Shown here: positions 1 to 7,568 of the stretch, piece by piece
Layout of the letters: the number at the start of each line of letters is the position of its first letter
Position numbering within the stretch: the first letter of the stretch is position 1
Assembly (NCBI GenBank): GCA_964444975.1
Contig: CAYUJD010000007.1
Span: forward strand, 18,953 to 82,952
DNA: 64,000 nt
Source of the DNA: VBAS01 sp964444975
GTDB taxonomy: Bacteria; Bacteroidota; Bacteroidia; Chitinophagales; Chitinophagaceae
Direction: 5' to 3'
Translations under genes and position numbers: made by a program
The notes under the pieces: generated by a model
What the model was told of the DNA's origin: nothing
Databases searched by the model: none
The model's input: the letters and a program-made list of their open reading frames with translations, nothing else

Positions 1-10
1 ACCTTAACTA

Positions 11-1426
11 TTATAACATTGTTGTGGGGCACACGTAATCCGTCACCCGGAACTTGCTGCTTTCCTTCATGGCTTTAAACCCGCCTTTCACATCAATGAG
101 TTTGTCGTAACCTCTTGCCTGCAGTATAGAAGTAAAAATCATGCTGCGGTAGCCGCCGGCGCAGTGTACGTAATACGTTTTGTTTTTGTCTAGCTGCGCC
201 ATGCTGTCGTTGATGTAGTCCAGCGGAATATTTTCAGCATCCGCAATATGCTCGCTTTCGAATTCGCTTTTCTTTCTTACATCCAGCAGGTTAACTTCCT
301 GGCTGTGCATGATACCAGCCAGTTCATCGGCACTCACTGAAGTGATGCGGTCAATTTCTTTTCCCGAATTTTTCCAGGCATCAAAGCCGCCCTGCAGGTA
401 ACCGATGGTATAATCATAGCCTACGCGGCTCAGTCTTGTTATCACTTCTTCTTCTCTTCCCGGCTCGCAAATTATCAGTATCTGCTGTTTGATGTCAGGA
501 ATAAGTGCACCAACCCAGGGAGCAAACTGCCCGTCAATTCCGATATTGATGGAGTTGGGAATAAATCCTTTTGCAAATATTTGCGGCTCTCTTGTATCGA
601 GAATGATGGCGCCGGATTCATTGGCAGCCGTTTCAAATGCGTCGGGGCTCATCGCATGCTGGCCCCGTTTCAGTACCGCATCAATACTTTCATAGCCCTG
701 CTTGTTCAGCATCACATTCAGCGGAAAGTAGGAGGGCGGCGGCATCAGGCCGGCAGTTACTTCTTTTATAAATTCTTCGCGACTCATATTGGCTCTTAAA
801 GCATAGTTGGTGGCTTTCTGATGGCCTAAGCTGTCTGTTGTTTCCTTGCTCATGTTTTTGCCGCAGGCGCTGCCGGCGCCGTGTGCAGGATAAACAATGA
901 TGTCATCAGCCAGCGGCATAATTTTATTGCGCAACGAGTCGTACAATGTGCCGGCCAGCTCTTCCTGCGTCATGTGTGCAGCTTTCTGTGCCAGATCAGG
1001 ACGGCCCACATCGCCAATGAATAGCGTATCGCCGGAAAACAAGGCTACGTTCTTGCCATTTTCATCTTTCAGCAGGTAACAGGAAGATTCCATAGTGTGA
1101 CCGGGTGTATGTAAAACTTTTATCGTCGCTTTACCCACTTTGAATTCCTCGCCGTCGCCGGCAATATGGGCTTCAAATGCAGGTGCGGCGGTTGGACCAT
1201 ACACTATGGTAGCGCCGGTTTTTTTGGAAAGATCCAGATGACCCGAAACAAAATCGGCATGGAAATGCGTTTCAAAAACCCATTTGATTTTCGCTTTGTT
1301 TCTTTCGGCTTTCTGTATGTAAGGTTCCACCTCACGCAGCGGGTCAATCACGGCGGCTTCGCCATCGCTTTCGATGTAGTAGGCGCCCTGTGCCAGGCAG
1401 CCGGTATAGATTTGTTCAATCTTCAT
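11..1426 (-). CDS. Persulfide dioxygenase-rhodanese fusion (MBL-fold, CstB/ETHE1-like)
   Basis: The start is taken at the ATG at 1426 (471 aa), because the family begins near MKIEQIYTGCLAQ; a longer frame adds 16 unconvincing residues. The N-terminal metallo-beta-lactamase domain shows HFHADF (about residues 54-59) followed by SGH, then HTPGH (about 106-110) and SGDTLFIGDVGRPDL, the ETHE1/persulfide-dioxygenase pattern. Two rhodanese domains follow. The first has a CEPGREEE loop and the second has HCAGGYRS with its cysteine near residue 422. The family oxidises protein- or thiol-bound persulfide to sulfite with O2, and the rhodanese domains move sulfane sulfur. It is the last gene of a minus-strand run behind a TauE-family exporter and a Crp/Fnr regulator, which supports sulfide or persulfide detoxification with sulfite export. 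The reaction is inferred from family and context. Confidence 0.88.
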   Translation of the reverse strand: MKIEQIYTGCLAQGAYYIESDGEAAVIDPLREVEPYIQKAERNKAKIKWVFETHFHADFVSGHLDLSKKTGATIVYGPTAAPAFEAHIAGDGEEFKVGKATIKVLHTPGHTMESSCYLLKDENGKNVALFSGDTLFIGDVGRPDLAQKAAHMTQEELAGTLYDSLRNKIMPLADDIIVYPAHGAGSACGKNMSKETTDSLGHQKATNYALRANMSREEFIKEVTAGLMPPPSYFPLNVMLNKQGYESIDAVLKRGQHAMSPDAFETAANESGAIILDTREPQIFAKGFIPNSINIGIDGQFAPWVGALIPDIKQQILIICEPGREEEVITRLSRVGYDYTIGYLQGGFDAWKNSGKEIDRITSVSADELAGIMHSQEVNLLDVRKKSEFESEHIADAENIPLDYINDSMAQLDKNKTYYVHCAGGYRSMIFTSILQARGYDKLIDVKGGFKAMKESSKFRVTDYVCPTTML

Positions 1427-1500
1427 AATTCTTTTTTTTTGAGCTGTAAAATTGGGGTTGTTTTCAGGCTGCAACTATGACTTTTGTCACAATGGCTATT

Positions 1501-2292
1501 TTATAAAAACAACTCCCTCACGAAAATATAAATCCCCATCACCAGCAAAAACCAGCCAAACCACTTGCGCAGCCTTTCCCCAGGCACTTTTTTATTGATG
1601 GCATTGCCTATAAAAATGCCGGCAATGGCAGCACCCGTAACAATGAGCAGTAATTTCCAATCCATTTTATAGTGCATAAGATCGCCGGTGAAACCGATGA
1701 GCGATTTGGCGGCAATCACCAGCAGTGATGTGCCCACGGCCATCTTCATCGGCAGCTTGCTGAATAACACCAGGGCGGGAATAATCAGGAAACCGCCGCC
1801 GGCGCCAACCAGCCCGGTCAACAAACCAACCACGGCGCCTTCCAGCATAATCATCGGGAAATTGAACCGCCTTTTCACCGGTTCCTCATTTTCCTGTTCC
1901 CCGTTTTTAATCATGGAGTACGAGGCTGCCACCATCAGGGCCGCAAATAAAACCATAATGAGAACCGGTTTTGTCAATTCAATTTGGCCGATATGGAAAA
2001 TGTGCTGCGGTATTTCGGGCACGATAAATTTTCTTGTTATAAAAACAGCGGCAATGGAAGGGATACCAAAGATGGCAGCTGTTTTCAAATTCACCAGCCC
2101 GTGCCGGTATTTGGGAAATACGCCTACCAGACTGGTGGCACCAACGATGAATAGCGAATAAGCTGTTGCCAATACCGGGTCAACACCAAACAGGTAAACA
2201 AGCACGGGAACTGTGAGAATAGAGCCGCCGCCGCCGATAAGACCTAATGAAATGCCAATGATTACCGAAGCGATATAACCAAGTATCTCCAT
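1501..2292 (-). CDS. Sulfite exporter TauE/SafE family membrane protein
   Basis: A 263-residue polytopic inner-membrane protein with the two-fold internal repeat of the TauE/SafE family. A glycine-rich stretch (GISLGLIGGGGS) sits near the N terminus and a matching one (GLLTGLVGAGGG) follows the central hydrophilic loop (NGEQENEEPVKRRF). About eight hydrophobic segments are visible. The family exports sulfite, sulfoacetate or related anions, or takes up sulfur anions. Placed between a Crp/Fnr regulator and a persulfide dioxygenase that makes sulfite, the likely cargo here is sulfite moved outwards; this is inference from context. The gap to the downstream dioxygenase start is about 75 bp. Confidence 0.88.
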   Translation of the reverse strand: MEILGYIASVIIGISLGLIGGGGSILTVPVLVYLFGVDPVLATAYSLFIVGATSLVGVFPKYRHGLVNLKTAAIFGIPSIAAVFITRKFIVPEIPQHIFHIGQIELTKPVLIMVLFAALMVAASYSMIKNGEQENEEPVKRRFNFPMIMLEGAVVGLLTGLVGAGGGFLIIPALVLFSKLPMKMAVGTSLLVIAAKSLIGFTGDLMHYKMDWKLLLIVTGAAIAGIFIGNAINKKVPGERLRKWFGWFLLVMGIYIFVRELFL

Positions 2293-2349
2293 GTGCGAAA
2301 TTGAAGTGGCAAAATTGAAATCTTATGCCTGCATCCTGCGTGATGAAAA

Positions 2350-2973
2350 TCACAGATTCACCAGCTCGATGGCATTGCGGTTGAGTTTTATTTTTCCCAG
2401 CTGTTCCATTTTTTTCAGCAGGCGGCTGATTACTTCACGGCTGGAATTCAGGTCGTCGGCAATCTGCTGGTGGGTAAGGTTCAGTTGCGCTTTGCCGGTT
2501 TCTGCCCGGCATCTTTTCAGGTAAAACTCCAGCCGTTCATCCATATTGCGGAAAGCAATGTTGTCAATCACCGTAAGCATTTCATCAAAACGGCTGCGGT
2601 AGGTTTGAATGACAAACTGCGACCAGCTTTTGAACTGCCGCATCAAATCATCCATCAGCTGCACGGGTATCATCAGCACTTCGGTTTCTTCCACCGCTAT
2701 GGCGGTTATTTCGCTGGTTGACGACTGCAAAGCACAGATCATGGAAACGGCGCAGGCTTCACCGGGGCCGAGGTAATACATCAGGAATTCGCCGCCTTCA
2801 TCATTTTGCCTGTAAATTTTTATGCGTCCGCTCAGCACCAGCACGGTTGACTTGATGTACTGCCCCGTACGCATCAGCACATCGCCGGGATGAAAAATTC
2901 TTTCCACCGCATTTTTCTCAATTATTTCTATCAGTTCCGGTTCAAACTGAGGGAAGATTTGTTTCCAGTTCAT
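2350..2973 (-). CDS. Crp/Fnr family transcriptional regulator
   Basis: A 207-residue regulator with an N-terminal cyclic-nucleotide-binding-type beta-barrel (about residues 20-130, with PGDVLMRTGQY and YYLGPGEACAVSM) and a C-terminal helix-turn-helix containing LTHQQIADDLNSSREVISRL (about 165-185). No N-terminal cysteine cluster for an FeS centre is visible, so oxygen sensing of the Fnr kind is unlikely. CAVSMICAL carries a cysteine near the effector pocket, which could be redox-responsive. The gene precedes the exporter and persulfide-dioxygenase genes on the same strand with short gaps and probably controls them. Sulfur-metabolism control by Crp/Fnr members is known in Bacteroidota, but the effector here is not shown. 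Confidence 0.85.
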   Translation of the reverse strand: MNWKQIFPQFEPELIEIIEKNAVERIFHPGDVLMRTGQYIKSTVLVLSGRIKIYRQNDEGGEFLMYYLGPGEACAVSMICALQSSTSEITAIAVEETEVLMIPVQLMDDLMRQFKSWSQFVIQTYRSRFDEMLTVIDNIAFRNMDERLEFYLKRCRAETGKAQLNLTHQQIADDLNSSREVISRLLKKMEQLGKIKLNRNAIELVNL

Positions 2974-2982
2974 TGACTAAAG

Positions 2983-3931
2983 TTAGGATTCTAATACTTT
3001 TTCCATCCGCATGCTGCGGCTGCCTTTTACCAGTATAAAACTGTTTTCAAAGCGCTGCTGCTGAAACCAGGCATTTGCCTGGGCTGAATTTTCAAATGAG
3101 TGAAAAGGGTGGGGCAGGTTAATAAAATCGCCGCCTACAAGCGCCACTTCTTTCCACGGATATTGTTTTATTAGTTCAATGATGGCACGATGCTCTTCCA
3201 GACTTTCTTCGCCCAGCTCGGCCATGCCGCCCAGCAACAGTATTTTATTATTGCTTTTTGTTTTGGCAAAATTTTCAATGGCCAGCCGCATGCTGCCGGG
3301 GTTGGCATTGTAGGCATCCATAATGATTTTGTTGCTGCCCGATTCCACCAGTTGTGAGCGGCTGTTGGAAGGATAATAATTTTCAATGGCTGAAATGATT
3401 TTTTCATCCGGCACCGCAAAATGATTGCCTATAGCGACGGCTGCCAGCACATTCGGCAGGTTGTAATCACCCACCAGTTTTGTTTTTATTTTGCCCTGCA
3501 ATCCTTTTTTCATAGCAACAGCAAGAAAAGCTCCGTTTTGCACTGCTGCCCCTTCCACATCGGCATCAGCCGTGCCATAGCGGATGATAACCGGAATGCC
3601 ACTGCTCATTTGCCGCAGGTAATCGTAGTCCCACATGACGAATGCGGTGCCGTTGTTGGCTCTTAAAAAATCATACAGCTCGCCTTTACCTTTTTTTACT
3701 CCTTCCACNNNNNNNNNNNNNNNNNNNNNNNNNNNNNNNNNNNNNNNNNNNNNNNNNNNNNNNNNNNNNNNNNNNNNNNNNNNNNNNNNNNNNNNNNNNN
3801 NNNNNNNNAAATGTATTGCCGTTGAAGCTGGGGCCTTTCAGCGCAAAGAAAATATCGCCGGGTTGCAGCTTTCTTGAGTCGGTTTGTGCCGAAGGGAATT
3901 GCCGGTAAATTTTATACAGTGATTCAATCAT
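2983..3931 (-). CDS. murF: MurF, UDP-MurNAc-tripeptide--D-Ala-D-Ala ligase, interrupted by an assembly gap
   Basis: Two pieces of one gene flank the N run. The N-terminal piece starts at the ATG at 3931 and reads MIESLYKIYRQF, then TDSRKLQPGDIFFALKGPSF, the conserved Mur-ligase N-terminal domain. The C-terminal piece (2983-3708) starts at EGVKKGKGELYDF and contains the linker and C-terminal domains (YNANPGSM, LGGMAELGEES, VKGSRSMRMEKV). MurF joins D-Ala-D-Ala to the UDP-MurNAc-tripeptide in cytosolic peptidoglycan synthesis. The P-loop (TGTNGKTT-like) and most of the ATPase domain lie in the missing part. About 150 codons should be missing by family length, so the true gap is longer than 100 bp. 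The two pieces are also out of frame across the 100 N, as expected for a placeholder gap. Confidence 0.9.
3709..3808. other. Assembly gap (100 N)
   Basis: Exactly 100 unknown bases, the usual placeholder for a gap of unknown length. It falls inside murF, and from the missing murF domain the true gap is probably near 450 bp. Confidence 0.98.
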
Positions 3932-3951
3932 CAGGCAAATGTAAAAAAACA

Positions 3952-4069
3952 AAAAGAGGCTATATCAAAAATGAAAAACTCGCTTCCTGAATCGCATAAA
4001 CGATAATTCCTCTCGTAGGAGGGTACGAATAATAAAGAGGCTGTCCCGACTTTTGAAACTGCCTCTTTT
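3952..4069. repeat. Short element bounded by AAAAGAGGC inverted repeats (MITE-like or terminator)
   Basis: AAAAGAGGC at 3952-3960 is matched by its inverse GCCTCTTTT at 4061-4069. A second direct copy, AAAGAGGCTG, at 4034-4043 forms an 8-bp stem with 4061-4068. The GAGGCTGTCCCGACTTTTGA word resembles ends of Bacteroidota insertion elements, but no transposase is present. It could equally be a terminator for the minus-strand murF side or a decayed miniature element. Confidence 0.4.
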
Positions 4070-4090
4070 GTATATTCTTTTTTGGAAATA

Positions 4091-4762
4091 TTATGTACCG
4101 ATTCCGAACCTGAAATAACCAGCAAATGGTTGAAAAGATTGTTTGTCCTTAAGATGGCGGGAAAACTGGTAATAAATTCCCCAACCAACTACTCCTTTAG
4201 TTTTCATTTTTCCGGCTTGTCTTTTTAAGTTAAAATCCAGGCACATCCCGTACCGGAATTTATTTTCAATCGGTGCATCAGATTCCACTTTCATGCCATT
4301 AATCTTTGAAGATTGTTTCGATGCGACCAAATAACTAAATACAGGACCTATACCAAGATTAAAATTTGCGTCGGGGTTTTTATTGAAATCATGTTTTAAC
4401 AAAACCGGCACATTAAAATAATCAAGAAGAATTTCATTTTGGGTATAATTAAATGGAACAGTCTGGAAATTATATGAATTACCAATTTTTGAAAAAAATC
4501 CATCCACAAGATGCCTGTTCGCTTCATACCCAATACCTGTAGTGATAAATGTGAACGTTTTTAATGGAATATTTATATTCACCTGTGTATTGAAATACGG
4601 CGATATTTGATGAGTAGATCCCTGAAGAAGATTTGTAAAAAAGGAGTTTCCCAGGGAAACAGCAAAGTCAAAATTTGTTTTTGTTATCACCTGCTTTTCC
4701 TGACTATTAACTACTACCGGAAGAAGACTTATTACCAAATATATTAAAGGTTGATATTTCAT
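4091..4762 (-). CDS. Predicted outer-membrane beta-barrel protein
   Basis: The start is taken at the ATG at 4762 (223 aa), because MKYQPLIYLVISLLPVVVNS is a good signal peptide. The rest shows alternating aromatic and hydrophilic strands ending in FRFGIGT, a typical barrel C terminus (last strand GYFRFGIG). The pattern matches the general porin/PorT-like outer-membrane beta-barrel group of Bacteroidota, and I recognise no specific function. It lies 57 bp downstream of the frameshifted secreted-protein gene on the same strand, so the two are probably co-transcribed. Base composition is clearly more AT-rich than the flanking gldJ and murF genes, which suggests an accessory insertion. Confidence 0.65.
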   Translation of the reverse strand: MKYQPLIYLVISLLPVVVNSQEKQVITKTNFDFAVSLGNSFFTNLLQGSTHQISPYFNTQVNINIPLKTFTFITTGIGYEANRHLVDGFFSKIGNSYNFQTVPFNYTQNEILLDYFNVPVLLKHDFNKNPDANFNLGIGPVFSYLVASKQSSKINGMKVESDAPIENKFRYGMCLDFNLKRQAGKMKTKGVVGWGIYYQFSRHLKDKQSFQPFAGYFRFGIGT

Positions 4763-4818
4763 AATTTTTTTAATTGACGGTTTAAAATAATAAAAAAGAA
4801 TCAATATAAAATCATTAT

Positions 4819-5424
4819 TTATTCTGAAGCCCCCCAATTAATTATAGTTGCAGCGGCTACACTCGCGGCCGCACCGGCTGAAACGGCTACACCTGCATTT
4901 ACAGTTGCCCCAGCAATACCGCCAGCCACATCGCAAATACCTACAATTAGCCATTGCCACCATTTTCTTTTTCTTTGTGATGGCTGAACATTTGGATCAC
5001 ATCTTGTAAACTCCCGGTACCAGTAAAGTATGCTATAGCGAGCTATAGAAGAGACTCTTAATAAATAAGTTTTTTCTTGTGAGGAGATATTCTGGTCATT
5101 TTGTACACCGGTTTCCCAATTTACAATTCTTCCTTTAATATCAGTGTAATAGGCAGCATTCTCACCAGTTGTGTCAGTTAAAATTGAAACCAAATCCCTT
5201 AATTTGTCTCTAGAATAATTACTGAATGGGGCAGCATCAATTACATTGTTGAATTTGTTTACAGAATCCGCTAAGATCTGTTCAATTGTAGTTAACGGAT
5301 AATTAGCTCGAACATACTGCTCTGTAGATGTCCCGAATCGTTGAGCAGTGAAAGACATAGTTGCTTCATAAGCCTGTGTTTTACCGGGTAAGGGAATGCC
5401 CAATTGATCAAAAACATATTTCAC
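4819..5424 (-). CDS. Hypothetical protein, 3' part of a frameshifted gene, Gly/Ala-rich tail
   Basis: I do not recognise a family. The open frame from a GTG at 5424 is 201 aa. The same frame stays open upstream to about 5518, and its upstream residues (SSTDWSEASNHSIPDD) continue naturally from the upstream piece at 5489-5614 if one C is removed from the C8 run at 5503-5510. The intact gene would therefore run from 5614 to 4819 with a TTG start. The body is polar and helical. The C-terminal 45 residues form a Gly/Ala/Val-rich hydrophobic segment (GGIAGATVNAGVAVSAGAAA) preceded by RKRKWWQW. Such glycine-zipper tails occur in membrane-inserting or bacteriocin-like peptides, but that function is not shown. 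The gene is AT-rich. Confidence 0.5.
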   Translation of the reverse strand: MKYVFDQLGIPLPGKTQAYEATMSFTAQRFGTSTEQYVRANYPLTTIEQILADSVNKFNNVIDAAPFSNYSRDKLRDLVSILTDTTGENAAYYTDIKGRIVNWETGVQNDQNISSQEKTYLLRVSSIARYSILYWYREFTRCDPNVQPSQRKRKWWQWLIVGICDVAGGIAGATVNAGVAVSAGAAASVAAATIINWGASE

Positions 5425-5488
5425 TCCAAGATTGTGAAGATTACCAACACTGTCATCCGGAATTGAATGATTCGAAGCCTCCGACCAG

Positions 5489-5614
5489 TCAGTTGAACTC
5501 TGCCCCCCCCGACTCAGTTGCTATTTCTTCCTGAAGAAATTGTTCCGGTTTAATGTCCTTTTTGTATGCTAAACCCCAAAAAGAACTGAAGATAAAAATT
5601 GATAAGAGTTTCAA
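5489..5614 (-). pseudogene. 5' part of the frameshifted secreted protein (signal peptide)
   Basis: From a TTG at 5614 the frame encodes a hydrophobic leader (KLLSIFIFSSFWGLA), then YKKDIKPEQFLQEEIATES, and stops at 5489-5491 just after a run of eight C (eight G on the coding strand, 5503-5510). Reading seven G instead joins this frame in place to the longer open frame that follows. It is therefore the N-terminal, probably secreted, end of that protein. The break may be a sequencing error in the homopolymer, a real mutation, or slippage-based phase variation. Confidence 0.5.
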
Positions 5615-5734
5615 AACATTTAGGTTTAAAGTTTGGAAATAATGTTGACCCCTAAAGTTAAATTTATCTTGTTCTGGAAACAATACCACTTTCCGGGTAT
5701 TAGCAAGATGGTTTATTATTTTAAAGGACATCGA

Positions 5735-5765
5735 AAACAAAACCCCGGCATTCATCGCCGGGGTT
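5735..5765 (-). terminator. Rho-independent terminator after gldJ
   Basis: A perfect 9-bp inverted repeat, AACCCCGGC / GCCGGGGTT (5741-5749 and 5757-5765) with a 7-nt loop, is followed on the minus strand by TTGTTTTCG. It sits about 40 bp beyond the stop codon of the gldJ gene. Confidence 0.75.
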
Positions 5766-5803
5766 AAATAATTTATGAAATGCGATAACGATCGGATGAA
5801 AAC

Positions 5804-7375
5804 TCAGCGTTTCTGCCGGCGGGGTTTCCACCAGTTGCCCACTTTTCTCTTATTGCCTTCGGTGCTTCCCATGCGGTCCATGGCGCAGCGGAAACCGATA
5901 GTGGCGCTGGCCTGGTCTTCTTCCATATAGCGGCGGGTACCGGGGCTCAGCCAGTAGGCATAATCGGCCCAGCTGCCGCCCTTATACACTCTCGACTTAT
6001 CGCTGATAAGCGTGGTGATGCCATAGCCATAAGCAGCCTGTGAAAGTGAGTCGCCATCAATGAAGTCAATCACATTGCCCCGCTGGTAGTTGCGGCGGTT
6101 CATGCTTTCTTTATCGGTCACATCGGCCATTTTTATTCGGCCCATGCTGTCTCTTGCAAATCTTGTTGTGGGATCGGTGGAGGTAGCATCTGCCACGTAC
6201 AGCTTCTGGTATTTATTACCGCGGTACATATTCAAATCATCGCCATCCAGCAAGGTCAGCGGCCGGTACACATCGGCCACCCATTCGCTTACATTGCCGG
6301 CCATATTATACAAACCAAAGCCATTGGGGAAAGAAGCTTTTACATCCTGTGTGTAAACGGCATCATCATTCAAACCACCGGCCACACCGGCATAGTCGCC
6401 GTGGCCTCTTTTAAAGTTGGCCAGGTAATTACCCTGCCAGCTGCCATGGCGTGTATCACGAAGACCATTGGGATTATGGCTCCACGGATAAATCTGTTTG
6501 TTCATTATCAATTCTTCGCCACGCTTGCCTTCTTTGGGGCTGGGGCGGGGGTTTTGTGCCACATAGCCAAGTGCCGCATATTCCCACTCAGCCTCAGTAG
6601 GCAGCCGATAACCCGGGAATAAAATACCATCTTCTATAGTCACCTGTGTTCTGGGTGTACCCTGGGCTGTTTTTAATGGATTCTTTTTTGAAGTAGCGCC
6701 TTTACCCGGCTGGGGTGTGTAAAAACCAAGTAAATAAGATTTGGTTGTAAAATTATCTTCACCCTGCTGGGCCTGTATGCCCTGCTTGGCAGTCAAACCT
6801 CTTTTTATGAGTTCACCTTCATTCACACGGTCGCTGCGCCACAGGCAAAAATCAAAGGCCTGTTTCCAGCTGACGCCCACCACGGGATAGTTATTAAAAC
6901 TGGGATGGCGGAAATAGTATTCTACCAGCGGCTCATTATAGCTCAGCTCGCTGCGCCAAACCAGTGTATCAGGCAATGCAGCATCCAGAATTTTTTGATA
7001 ATTGGGATCCGCGTTAGGATCAAAAACACGGTTGAGCCAGTGGATATATTCCCGGTAGTGTACATTGGCCACTTCACTTTTATCAATGTAAAAAGAAGGA
7101 ACCGTCACCCGGCGTGGGATGTTGTTGAAATCACCCATTACATCTTCATCAGTTTGACCCATGGTAAATGTGCCACCCTGGACAAATACCAGTCCCGGGC
7201 CGGTAGCCTGCTCCACTTCTTTGGATACCTGGTAGCCACCCATGGTTTTATCGTTGTAGTTCCAGCCGGTTACATCCGACTTGTCGTATTTCTTTTTGCC
7301 AAACAGCCCTTTTCCCTTACAGGAAGCTATCAAAACGGCGCAGGATAACAGGAGAAATAAGTTTTTCACTTTCAT
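5804..7375 (-). CDS. gldJ: GldJ, gliding motility lipoprotein (SUMF1/FGE-sulfatase fold)
   Basis: A 523-residue lipoprotein with signal LFLLLSCAVLIASC and acyl cysteine C19. The formylglycine-generating-enzyme-like domain fills the rest, with FVQGGTFTMG (about residues 65-74), GVSWKQAFDFCLW, LPTEAEWEYAA, NMAGNVSEWVADVY and the C-terminal RVYKGGSW ... IGFRCA. GldJ and GldK are paralogous. GldJ is preferred here because the gene is next to porU and porV, the arrangement known in Flavobacterium, whereas GldK heads gldKLMN. GldJ is periplasmic or outer-membrane anchored and is needed for gliding and for stability of the type IX secretion ring. It is transcribed divergently from porU across a 193-bp spacer. 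Confidence 0.9.
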   Translation of the reverse strand: MKVKNLFLLLSCAVLIASCKGKGLFGKKKYDKSDVTGWNYNDKTMGGYQVSKEVEQATGPGLVFVQGGTFTMGQTDEDVMGDFNNIPRRVTVPSFYIDKSEVANVHYREYIHWLNRVFDPNADPNYQKILDAALPDTLVWRSELSYNEPLVEYYFRHPSFNNYPVVGVSWKQAFDFCLWRSDRVNEGELIKRGLTAKQGIQAQQGEDNFTTKSYLLGFYTPQPGKGATSKKNPLKTAQGTPRTQVTIEDGILFPGYRLPTEAEWEYAALGYVAQNPRPSPKEGKRGEELIMNKQIYPWSHNPNGLRDTRHGSWQGNYLANFKRGHGDYAGVAGGLNDDAVYTQDVKASFPNGFGLYNMAGNVSEWVADVYRPLTLLDGDDLNMYRGNKYQKLYVADATSTDPTTRFARDSMGRIKMADVTDKESMNRRNYQRGNVIDFIDGDSLSQAAYGYGITTLISDKSRVYKGGSWADYAYWLSPGTRRYMEEDQASATIGFRCAMDRMGSTEGNKRKVGNWWKPRRQKR

Positions 7376-7568
7376 AGTTTTTTGTATAGACCTTTGAATA
7401 GGAATAATTTTAACGCCGGTTGAGATAAAATATTGTACCTGAGCAGCATTTTATCAAACCACAGCCTTGTTTTTCGCCAAAAGCGAATATAGGCAGATTA
7501 TGATGTATTAATTACGCAGAATTACTTTTTTTAAAAACCGTTAAAGCCCCATTTTTCAGCGCCGGATT

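Noticed and set aside
3931..4188. 85-codon minus-strand frame between murF and the barrel gene
   Set aside because: It overlaps the barrel gene's end in another frame and contains the inverted-repeat element; no support as a protein.
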